This document shows positions 22,070 to 29,465 of a DNA stretch of 42,423 nt, piece after piece. Each line of letters opens with the position of its first letter. The first letter of the stretch is position 1. Source of the stretch: Firmicutes bacterium CAG:646 (lineage in GTDB: Bacteria; Bacillota; Clostridia; Lachnospirales; Lachnospiraceae); assembly GCA_000432335.1 (NCBI GenBank), contig HF995395.1, forward strand, positions 1 to 42,423, in the 5' to 3' direction. The notes below the pieces were generated by a model, which ran no database searches, was not told the origin of the DNA, and was given only the letters and a program-made list of their open reading frames with translations. Position numbers and translations under genes: made by a program.

Positions 22070-23605
22070 ATGGGGATACTCACATTTGCAGCGATTGATA
22101 TTGGGTCTTACAACGTTGCCATTGAGATTTTTCAGATATCAAGAAAAAATGGTCTGAAATCTCTTGACTACGTGGATTATCGCATGGAGCTGGGAAGAGA
22201 TACTTATGCGGAAGGGCGCATAAGCAATGCCATGGTGCAGGAGCTTTGTCAAGTGCTCAATGATTACAAGCGGATCATGGAAGAGTATCAGGTGGCAGAT
22301 TATCGGGTCTGCGCTACCAGCGCTCTGCGGGAGGCAAAAAATGCCCAGATCGTTCTGGGAAAAATTTATCAGAATACGGGTATGAAGGTGGATGTGCTCA
22401 GTAACTCGGAACAGCGTTTTCTGGGGTATAAGTCCATTGCCTGTACGGAGGAAGCTTTTTCCGATATTATTTCCAGAGGAACGGCAGTCCTGGATATTGG
22501 CGGAGGAAGTCTGCAGATCTCTCTGTTTGATAAAGATATGCTGATCACCACCCAGAATATAAAACTGGGTAATCTGAGAATTCGGGAACGGCTGATGGAT
22601 CTGGAACATGCGGCTCTTTCTTACGAGACGTTGGTGGAAGAATTTATTCGAAATGAGATCATCAGTTTCAGAAAGATCCATCTGAAAGACAGAAAAATAG
22701 AAAATGTAATTCTCATCGGGGATTATCTTCCCGATATTTTGGTGAACTATGCCGGAGAGGAGCGGGTGATCCGAAAAGAACAGTTTATGGATCTGTATCG
22801 AAAGATTATCAAAAAATCTCCCATGGAACTGGCGATGCTTTTGAATGTTCCGCTGGAAAATGCCACGCTGATGCTGCCCACCGCCATTATTTACCGATAT
22901 TTTCTGGATTCTCTGGGAGCGGATACCATATGGGCGCCGGGAACGCAGCTTACGGACGGTATCGCCTATGACTATGCGGAAAAAATGAAGCTGATCCGTT
23001 CCACCCATAATTTTGACAATGATATTGTTATGGCGGCCAGAAATATTGGAAAGCGGTATGGAGTGAGTAAACCTCATGTGCAGATGGTGGCAAAGACAGC
23101 CCTCACGATTTTTGACAGTATGAAGAAAATCCATGGACTGGGACCAAGGGAGCGGCTACTCCTGGAATGTGCCGTTTATCTTCATGATTGCGGAAAATAT
23201 GTGAGTCTCAGCAACAGCGCAGAGTGTAATTATCAGATTGTGATGGCAACGGAGATTATTGGGCTTTCTCATCAGGAGAGGGAGATGATCGCTCAGATTA
23301 CCCGGTTTAATACATTGCCGATGGAATCTTTTGAATCTCTTTCACGGCATACGGATCTGGGACTTGAAGATTATCTGGTAATCAATAAACTGACGGCGAT
23401 CTTACGTCTGGCGAATGCTATGGACAGAAGTCATCTGCAAAAGATCGAACAGATGCGGGCAGCCGTCCGGGGAGAACAGCTGATCCTCAATCTGGTGACG
23501 AATCGGGATTATACGCTGGAGCAGGGGCTTTTGAAGGAAAAACAGGAGTTTTTTGAAGATGTATTTGGCATTCAGCCGGTGCTGAAGGTGAAATGGTCAA
23601 TATAG
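22070..23605 (+). CDS. ppx: Exopolyphosphatase, Ppx/GppA family with HD domain
   Basis: A 511-aa enzyme that removes terminal phosphate from polyphosphate (or the 5' phosphate of pppGpp). The N-terminal ASKHA fold has AAIDIGSYNVAIEIFQI and AVLDIGGGSLQISLF (phosphate loops) and CATSALREAKNA. The C-terminal third is an HD-type helical domain with YLHDCGKYVSLSN, seen in longer Ppx proteins. The GGAGG site is ideal. It lies 16 bases before ppk1, so degradative and synthetic enzymes share a transcript. Choice between polyphosphate and pppGpp cannot be made from sequence, but the neighbour favours polyphosphate. Confidence 0.92.
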   Translation: MGILTFAAIDIGSYNVAIEIFQISRKNGLKSLDYVDYRMELGRDTYAEGRISNAMVQELCQVLNDYKRIMEEYQVADYRVCATSALREAKNAQIVLGKIYQNTGMKVDVLSNSEQRFLGYKSIACTEEAFSDIISRGTAVLDIGGGSLQISLFDKDMLITTQNIKLGNLRIRERLMDLEHAALSYETLVEEFIRNEIISFRKIHLKDRKIENVILIGDYLPDILVNYAGEERVIRKEQFMDLYRKIIKKSPMELAMLLNVPLENATLMLPTAIIYRYFLDSLGADTIWAPGTQLTDGIAYDYAEKMKLIRSTHNFDNDIVMAARNIGKRYGVSKPHVQMVAKTALTIFDSMKKIHGLGPRERLLLECAVYLHDCGKYVSLSNSAECNYQIVMATEIIGLSHQEREMIAQITRFNTLPMESFESLSRHTDLGLEDYLVINKLTAILRLANAMDRSHLQKIEQMRAAVRGEQLILNLVTNRDYTLEQGLLKEKQEFFEDVFGIQPVLKVKWSI

Positions 23606-23621
23606 CAGAAGGGAGCAGGAT

Positions 23622-25763
23622 ATGGATTATACAGAATATAAAAAACCGGAATACTTTTGGAATAGAGAATTAAGCTGGCTTGGATTTGATGAGAGGATTC
23701 TGGGGGAAGCGAAAGATAAGCAGATTCCTTTGTTTGAACGGCTGAAGTTTTTGAGTATCACTTCATCGAATCTGGATGAGTTTTTTATGGTTCGAGTGGC
23801 TTCTTTGAAGGATATGGTACATGCGGGATATGAGAAACCGGATATTGCCGGAATGTCTCCCAAGGTACAGCTTCGTCATATCAGTGTGAAAACCCATAAT
23901 CTTGTGGAAGAACAGTATCGGGTTTATACCAGATCTCTTCTTCCAGCATTGAGAAAAGCAGGACTGCAGGTGATCGGGAGTCACGAAGAACTGACGAAAG
24001 GGCAGGGAGCGTTTGTGGATACGTATTTTGAAGAAAATATTTATCCCGTATTGACGCCTATGGCGATGGACTCTTCCCGTCCCTTCCCTCTGATCCGAAA
24101 TAAAACCCTGAATCTGGGAGCTTTGATCCGAAAAAAAGAGGGAAAGAAGAATAAAGAGGAACTGGAGTTTGCTACCGTTCAGGTGCCTTCCGTTTTGCCT
24201 CGTTTTGTAGAGCTTCCCAAGGGGGAAGATGGGGAGAGGAAGATTATTCTTCTGGAAGAAATCATTGAGAGAAATATAGGGAAATTGTTTTTGAGTTATG
24301 ATGTGGTATGTACCCATCCGTACCGGATCATGAGAAATGCAGATCTGACGATCGATGAGGATGAGGCTGCTGATCTTTTGAAAGAAATTCAGAAGCAGTT
24401 GAAAAAGCGTCAGTGGGGAGAAGTGATCCGTCTGGAGGCAGAGGCAGATATGGACCCTCGTCTGCTGGAAATTCTGAAAAAAGAATTTGAGATTCGGGAT
24501 GAGGACATCTTTTCCATCCATGGTCCGTTGGATCTCACTTTTTTGATGAAGCTTTACGGGCTGGAAGGATTTGAAGCTTACAAAACGCCGAAATATACGC
24601 CTCAGCCGGTTCCTGCCCTGCAAAATGAGGATGATATTTTTACGAATATCAGAAAAGGAGATATTTTCCTGCATCATCCCTATTATACCTTCGATCCGGT
24701 GGTGGATTTTGTAAAGAAGGCGGCGAAGGACCCGGACGTTTTGGCAATCAAGCAGACGTTATACCGGGTAAGCGGGAATTCTCCGATCATTGCAGCGCTG
24801 GCGCAGGCGGCGGAGAATGGAAAGCAGGTCTCTGTTCTGGTGGAATTAAAAGCCCGGTTTGACGAGGAACACAATATTGTGTGGGCAAAGATGTTGGAAA
24901 AAGCAGGCTGTCACGTCATTTACGGTCTGTTGGGGCTGAAAACTCACAGTAAGATCACGCTGGTTGTGAGAAGAGAAGAAGACGGAATTCGCCGGTACGT
25001 GCATCTGGGAACGGGAAATTATAACGATTCCACAGCAAAACTGTATACGGATTGCGGAATGTTTACCTGCAGCGAAAAAATTGGGCAGGATGCCACGGCG
25101 GTATTTAATATGCTGTCCGGTTATTCGGAGCCCAGCACCTGGAATAAATTGGTGGTGGCGCCTTTGTGGATGCGCAATCGTTTTCTGCATCTGATCCAGA
25201 TGGAGACAGAGAATGCGAAAAAAGGACATAAAGGGCATATTATTGCCAAAATGAATTCGCTCTGTGACCGGGATATCATTGCAGCTTTATATGCGGCGTC
25301 CCAGGCAGGGGTGAAGATTGAACTGATCGTGAGGGGAATCTGTTGTCTGAAAACGGGAATTCCCGGTATCAGCGAAAATATTTCTGTCCATTCGATTGTA
25401 GGCGATTTTCTGGAACATGCGAGAATATTCTATTTTTACAGCAATGGACAGGAAGAAATCTATATGGGAAGCGCAGACTGGATGCCGCGAAATCTGGATA
25501 AGCGGGTGGAGATTATTTTCCCGGTAGAGGATGAACGGTTGAAAGAAGAAATCAAACATATTCTGGATATTCAGCTTTCCGATAATACAAAAGCACATTT
25601 GCTCCAGCCGGATGGAACGTATGTAAAGCCGGACAAGAGAGGAAAAGCGCTGGTGTGCGCTCAGGAATACTTCTGTCAGGAAGCAATCCAAAGGAGTCAG
25701 AAACCGGAGGAAAACGGACAGCATAGAGTATTTGTGCCTGCGTTCAATGAATCAGAGGAGTGA
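23622..25763 (+). CDS. ppk1: Polyphosphate kinase 1
   Basis: PPK1, 713 aa, reversibly transfers the ATP gamma-phosphate to polyphosphate. Domains in order: N (NRELSWLGFDERIL and SNLDEFFMVR, about 13-50), head, C1 and C2 (phospholipase-D-like). The autophosphorylated His is H442 in LKTHSKITLV; the C1/C2 blocks LVELKARFDEEHNI, GTGNYNDSTAKLYTD, RGICCLKTGIPG and IYMGSADWMPRNLDKRVE are intact. It is the last gene of the folC run and is followed by a terminator. Confidence 0.96.
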   Translation: MDYTEYKKPEYFWNRELSWLGFDERILGEAKDKQIPLFERLKFLSITSSNLDEFFMVRVASLKDMVHAGYEKPDIAGMSPKVQLRHISVKTHNLVEEQYRVYTRSLLPALRKAGLQVIGSHEELTKGQGAFVDTYFEENIYPVLTPMAMDSSRPFPLIRNKTLNLGALIRKKEGKKNKEELEFATVQVPSVLPRFVELPKGEDGERKIILLEEIIERNIGKLFLSYDVVCTHPYRIMRNADLTIDEDEAADLLKEIQKQLKKRQWGEVIRLEAEADMDPRLLEILKKEFEIRDEDIFSIHGPLDLTFLMKLYGLEGFEAYKTPKYTPQPVPALQNEDDIFTNIRKGDIFLHHPYYTFDPVVDFVKKAAKDPDVLAIKQTLYRVSGNSPIIAALAQAAENGKQVSVLVELKARFDEEHNIVWAKMLEKAGCHVIYGLLGLKTHSKITLVVRREEDGIRRYVHLGTGNYNDSTAKLYTDCGMFTCSEKIGQDATAVFNMLSGYSEPSTWNKLVVAPLWMRNRFLHLIQMETENAKKGHKGHIIAKMNSLCDRDIIAALYAASQAGVKIELIVRGICCLKTGIPGISENISVHSIVGDFLEHARIFYFYSNGQEEIYMGSADWMPRNLDKRVEIIFPVEDERLKEEIKHILDIQLSDNTKAHLLQPDGTYVKPDKRGKALVCAQEYFCQEAIQRSQKPEENGQHRVFVPAFNESEE

Positions 25764-25804
25764 TATTTTACTAGACATTCAAATAATTTTTGTAGAGAAA
25801 AAAG

Positions 25805-25843
25805 AAAGGGTTGGAGTCGTCATTGGCTTCAGCCTTTTGTTTT
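25805..25843 (+). terminator. Terminator after ppk1
   Basis: AAAGG(G)TTGGAG pairs with CTTCAGCCTTT (11 pairs including wobbles, one bulge), then TTTTGTTTT. Confidence 0.6.
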
Positions 25844-25850
25844 ATATAAA

Positions 25851-25893
25851 AAACAATAAAAAGCAATAAAATATTTTAAAAGTAATAAAATAT
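25851..25893 (+). repeat. AT-rich direct repeats upstream of the P-loop ATPase
   Basis: AAGCAATAAAATAT (25861-25874) and AAGTAATAAAATAT (25880-25893) differ at one base and lie 19 bases apart; a shorter AACAATAAAAA copy precedes them. They overlap the probable promoter. Confidence 0.5.
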
Positions 25894-25901
25894 GTTATAA
25901 T
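25874..25901 (+). promoter_or_regulatory. Probable promoter of the P-loop ATPase gene
   Basis: A perfect TATAAT at 25896-25901 with a weak TTTTAA at -35 (16-base spacer). Confidence 0.5.
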
Positions 25902-25930
25902 GAGATTAATTTATGATTGGAGGTACTAAT

Positions 25931-27115
25931 ATGGGATTAAAAGCGGAAAATGTATTTAAACCTGGAGCGTATCCAGAATATACATACGTCTCCAGAAATT
26001 ATGAAAATACAGGGATATCATATGAATTACGTTTAAAGCAGGCTTTGAGAACAGCAGGCTGTCTTACATCATTAATTGGACCCTCCAAAATGGGAAAGAC
26101 AATTTTATGTGAAAAGGTAATTGGATTTGACAATATTGTTGAAATTTCTGGTGCAGATTTTAATAGTAACACAGACTTTTGGGCAATTGTTGCTGCGAAA
26201 GTGGGGTTGCCTTATAAAGGAGAATTGACGACAGAAAGAGAGATTAATGAAAGAAATAGTAAGGAAACAGATAGTAAAAGTGAAAAATATGTTCTGGCGA
26301 AAGATACCGTTATTCAATATTATAAAGAGTACGATAAAGTGCTGGTGATTGATGATTTTCACTATGCATCGAAAGAGATGCAGACAAAAATGGCGCAACA
26401 GCTTAAAGATGCAATTAGAAGAGAATTAAAGGTAGTCGTAGTTTCTCTTCCGCATAGAGCGGACGATGCAATTCGGCAGAACGCAGATTTATCGGGAAGA
26501 TTGAGTTTAATTAATATTGAAGCGTGGGAAAAAAAGGATTTAAAAGAGATCGCTTTAAAAGGTTTTAGACAGCTTGACATAGAGATAACAGATGAAGTTG
26601 CAGAACAATTGGCAGTTGAATGTCTTACATCACCACAGTTGATGCAGTATATTTGTTTGAGTATTTGCACATTATTAGAAGATAAAAACGAGCATATTGT
26701 AAATTTGGATATATTAGAGAGGGCATACAAATTTACAACGGTCAATTTTAATTATTATGATGTGGTAAATGTAATGTCTAAAGGTCCCAATCCGCGTGGA
26801 AAGAAAAGAAATTTATACAAAACATTAGATGGAAAAGAATTGGATTTGTATGGATTGATTGTGGAATCATTAGCTAAAAATCCCCCGATTATGGAATTAG
26901 ATTTTGATAAGGTCTATGACAGAATTATAAATCTCATTCCTAAAACAGAAGGGAAACCAGATAAAAATTCTGTAAAAAATCATTTAAATAATTTGCAAAC
27001 AATCTTAAAAGAAAAAGAAGAAATTTATAAAGCAATAGAATGGAAAGACGGAAAAGTGTACGTTCTGGATCCGTTGTTTTTATTTTATCTGAGATGGGGG
27101 AGAATGAATGGATAA
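25931..27115 (+). CDS. P-loop ATPase, candidate defence-type protein
   Basis: A 394-aa nucleotide-binding protein with a STAND/ORC-like P-loop core. Walker A is GPSKMGKT (50-57); Walker B is VLVIDDFHYAS (D141, D142), followed by a sensor-like VVVVSLPHRADDA. A short N-terminal motif VFKPGAYPEYTYVSR precedes the ATPase. Helical and winged-helix-like segments fill the C-terminal half, ending DPLFLFYLRWG. The start ATG at 25931 has GGAGG seven bases upstream. Base composition is clearly more AT-rich, with AAA/ATA/TTA-rich codons unlike ppk1 and the response regulator on either side, suggesting horizontal transfer. It overlaps the next small gene by 8 bases. No specific family name is certain. ATPases of this build with a small partner often occur in mobile or anti-phage loci, so that role is a hypothesis only. 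Confidence 0.7.
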   Translation: MGLKAENVFKPGAYPEYTYVSRNYENTGISYELRLKQALRTAGCLTSLIGPSKMGKTILCEKVIGFDNIVEISGADFNSNTDFWAIVAAKVGLPYKGELTTEREINERNSKETDSKSEKYVLAKDTVIQYYKEYDKVLVIDDFHYASKEMQTKMAQQLKDAIRRELKVVVVSLPHRADDAIRQNADLSGRLSLINIEAWEKKDLKEIALKGFRQLDIEITDEVAEQLAVECLTSPQLMQYICLSICTLLEDKNEHIVNLDILERAYKFTTVNFNYYDVVNVMSKGPNPRGKKRNLYKTLDGKELDLYGLIVESLAKNPPIMELDFDKVYDRIINLIPKTEGKPDKNSVKNHLNNLQTILKEKEEIYKAIEWKDGKVYVLDPLFLFYLRWGRMNG

Positions 27116-27341
27116 TATACTGAAAGAATATATCGAGAAGTTGAAATCAGTGGATACTGTAGAGGAGTATGAGGTATTTATATCAAACCTAAACCAGATG
27201 ATGAAACAGGAATCATATAAGAATGATATTATTCAAAATATTAGAAGTAAGCAGAAATATATGGTGAACAAATTTTCAAAGGAATCTACCCGTGAAAATA
27301 TGTTAAAAGCAAAAGAAAATCTACAAACTTCAAAAAGCTGA
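27108..27341 (+). CDS. Small partner protein, probably the frameshifted N-terminal part
   Basis: A 77-aa reading frame starting MDNILKEYIEKLKSVDTVEE and overlapping the end of the ATPase gene by 8 bases, so it is translationally coupled to it. It is predicted all-helical and charged. It stops right after a run of five A (27332-27336). The -1 frame continues without a stop for 71 codons with coding character, so this is probably the first part of a protein of about 134 aa split by a one-base deletion. No family was recognised. Confidence 0.6.
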   Translation: MDNILKEYIEKLKSVDTVEEYEVFISNLNQMMKQESYKNDIIQNIRSKQKYMVNKFSKESTRENMLKAKENLQTSKS

Positions 27342-27511
27342 TAGAAGAAATAGAAGCTGATATTGTACATTATAAGGCAGATAATATATTTTTTTATATC
27401 TACGACAAAGAAAAGATTATAAAAGACAGACATATTTTTAAAATAAGTTTTAACAGGAGTTTTGATGGAAAGGAAGTCAGAGTTATTATCTTACAACCTG
27501 TCAATATCTAA
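27296..27511 (+). pseudogene. Frameshifted C-terminal part of the small partner gene
   Basis: Open in the -1 frame from 27296 to the TAA at 27511, with no usable start codon. The product beyond the A-run reads KKLIEEIEADIVHYKADNIF and later FKISFNRSFDGKEVRVIIL, an amphipathic, beta-rich sequence that looks protein-like. Adding one A to the five-A run would fuse it with the upstream 77-aa frame. It could be a real inactivating mutation, an assembly error in a homopolymer, or -1 frameshifting on the AAA codon. Confidence 0.55.
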
Positions 27512-27649
27512 AGGACAAATTTGTAAGAAGATGGTAAAGACTTGTCAATTTGGAATATGGTAGAATAGGTGTTACATGGATCTGGCTTTTGGTCAGAGCA
27601 TCGAAAGGCAGGGTTTTCCCAGAGATGAATGACACAGGAGGTACGATAG

Positions 27650-28354
27650 ATGATGGAAGAGACGAAGATTTTAGTGGTGGATGATGAGAAGGAGATTGCA
27701 GATCTTCTGGAGTTATATCTGATCAGTGATGGTTTTCAGGTGAAGAAAGCTTATGACGCCCAGGAGGGGCTCAGGATCATGAAAGAAGAAAAGATTGATC
27801 TGGTTCTTCTCGATATCATGATGCCGAATATTGACGGTCTGGAGATGTGCCGCAGGATCCGGGAGACGAATAATGTTCCTATTATCATGGTCAGCGCGAA
27901 AACTCAGGAGTTGGATAAAATCGTGGGACTGACTACCGGAGCGGATGACTATGTAACTAAGCCCTTCAATCCTCTGGAACTGATGGCAAGGGTAAAATCG
28001 CAGTTGCGCCGTTACCGGGATCTGAATCCGGCACAGGAGAAAAAGTCTGAATCTGCGGTGATTCAGGTGAAAAATCTAACCATCAATAAAGAAACGCATC
28101 AGGTATTTGTGGATGGGGAGAGTGTGAAGCTGACGCCGATTGAATTTGACATTCTGTACCTGCTCGCCACTCATCCCGGCAGAGTATTCAGTACCGATGA
28201 GATTTTTGAAAAGGTATGGAATGAGAAGGTGTACGAGGCAAATAATACCGTCATGGTCCATATTCGGAGATTGCGGGGAAAGATGAAAGACGATACTAGA
28301 GCGGATAAGATCATTACCACAGTCTGGGGGGTAGGATATAAAATTGAAAACTAA
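27650..28354 (+). CDS. OmpR/VanR-type response regulator
   Basis: A 234-aa two-component response regulator. Receiver domain: KILVVDDEKEIADLL with the acidic pocket, phospho-acceptor D55 in LVLLDIMMPNIDG, IIMVSAKTQE, and the conserved Lys in YVTKPFNPLEL. The C-terminal winged helix has VKLTPIEFDILYLLATHPGR then VFSTDEIFEKVW, and ends TTVWGVGYKIEN. The start is ATG at 27650 (a second ATG follows at once), with AGGAGG eight bases upstream. Its end overlaps the histidine kinase by 11 bases. No clear promoter was found in the 140 bases upstream. Confidence 0.95.
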   Translation: MMEETKILVVDDEKEIADLLELYLISDGFQVKKAYDAQEGLRIMKEEKIDLVLLDIMMPNIDGLEMCRRIRETNNVPIIMVSAKTQELDKIVGLTTGADDYVTKPFNPLELMARVKSQLRRYRDLNPAQEKKSESAVIQVKNLTINKETHQVFVDGESVKLTPIEFDILYLLATHPGRVFSTDEIFEKVWNEKVYEANNTVMVHIRRLRGKMKDDTRADKIITTVWGVGYKIEN

Positions 28355-29465
28355 GTTCATTAAAAGCTTTGAAGAACGGGTGGCATTTTACATATTTATC
28401 AGCGCCGTTGTTACAGGATGGGCGGAAGTGATAGGGGCATTTCTTATTCGTACCATATCGGGAAAGCTGCGCTATATGGGGTATCGAAGCGCCATGCTGG
28501 GACCGGACGGACTGAATCCTTATTTTCGAGGAGGAATTTTGGTGGTAATTGGGATCCTGGTGTTTATTCTTACCTTTTATTATCTGATCCGCAGATATAT
28601 GAAATATGTGAGGATGATCTCGAATGCGATGGAGGATATTGCCAGTGGAAATCTGGATACAGAGATTCCGGTGCTTACCGAAGATGAATTTGGACAGATT
28701 GCTTCCTGTATGAACCAGATGCAGGAAAATATCAAAGAGCTGATGGAGCGGGAACGGATGGCGGAGCACACAAAAAATGATCTGATTTCCAGTGTGGCGC
28801 ACGATCTTCGGACACCGCTTACCTCGATCATCGGTTATATTGGATGGGTCAAGGAACAGCCGGAACTGGATGTGGAGATTCGCCAGAAATATCTGGATAT
28901 TGCCTATCGGAAAGCCCAGCATCTGGAACGGCTCACCAACGAACTGTTTGGATTTGTAAAGCTGGAGCATCGGGAGATGAGTCTTCACATGGGGACGTTG
29001 GATCTGGAGCAGCTCTTAGAGCAGCTTCTGGATGAATGCTATCCCAGTTTTGAAAAGTTTGGGCTTCAGCCGCAGTTTCTCTGTCGGGAGGACGGAGTAC
29101 TGATGGAAGGAGACGGTAATCTTTTAGCGCGACTTTTTGATAATCTTCTGAATAATGCGATAAAATATGGAAAAGATGGAAAAATGATCCGGGTGGAACT
29201 GGAAAAGGAGGCAGGGTATGCCATTACACGGGTGATTAATTTTGGATATGTGATTCCAGAGTCGGAAATAGGAAATTTGTTTCGGAAGTTTTACCGGGTG
29301 GAGCAGTCCCGTTCTCAGGATACAGGAGGAACAGGACTGGGACTGGCAATCGTGGAGCAGATCGTACAGCTGCATCACGGTACCATCCATGTGAAAAGCG
29401 ATCTTCAGGGGACTGTCTTTGAAGTGACGCTGCCGCTTAAGCAAATGGAGGAGGGAGAAGTATGA
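28344..29465 (+). CDS. VanS-like sensor histidine kinase
   Basis: A 373-aa membrane sensor kinase. Two membrane segments (about 14-34 and 58-80) flank a short outer loop of only about 25 residues, so it may sense within the membrane or via a partner protein. A HAMP linker (about 80-135) is followed by the HisKA box with phospho-acceptor H153 in SSVAHDLRTPLTSIIGYI, then the ATPase domain with N box DNLLNNAIKYGKDG and G box GTGLGLAIVEQIV. TTG start at 28344 inside the regulator gene. Stop overlaps the next ATG (ATGA), so the kinase is coupled to the 717-aa protein. Confidence 0.93.
   Translation: MKTKFIKSFEERVAFYIFISAVVTGWAEVIGAFLIRTISGKLRYMGYRSAMLGPDGLNPYFRGGILVVIGILVFILTFYYLIRRYMKYVRMISNAMEDIASGNLDTEIPVLTEDEFGQIASCMNQMQENIKELMERERMAEHTKNDLISSVAHDLRTPLTSIIGYIGWVKEQPELDVEIRQKYLDIAYRKAQHLERLTNELFGFVKLEHREMSLHMGTLDLEQLLEQLLDECYPSFEKFGLQPQFLCREDGVLMEGDGNLLARLFDNLLNNAIKYGKDGKMIRVELEKEAGYAITRVINFGYVIPESEIGNLFRKFYRVEQSRSQDTGGTGLGLAIVEQIVQLHHGTIHVKSDLQGTVFEVTLPLKQMEEGEV

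Noticed and set aside
22139..23134. A 331-codon minus-strand frame opposite ppx
   Set aside because: It is a shadow of a well-conserved enzyme, with low-complexity His/Gln/Ile-rich translation.
27332..27341. Programmed -1 frameshift signal at the A-run of the small partner gene
   Set aside because: The zero-frame codons are TCA AAA AGC, which do not form the X-XXY-YYZ heptamer, and no downstream stem-loop was evident. A one-base deletion is simpler.
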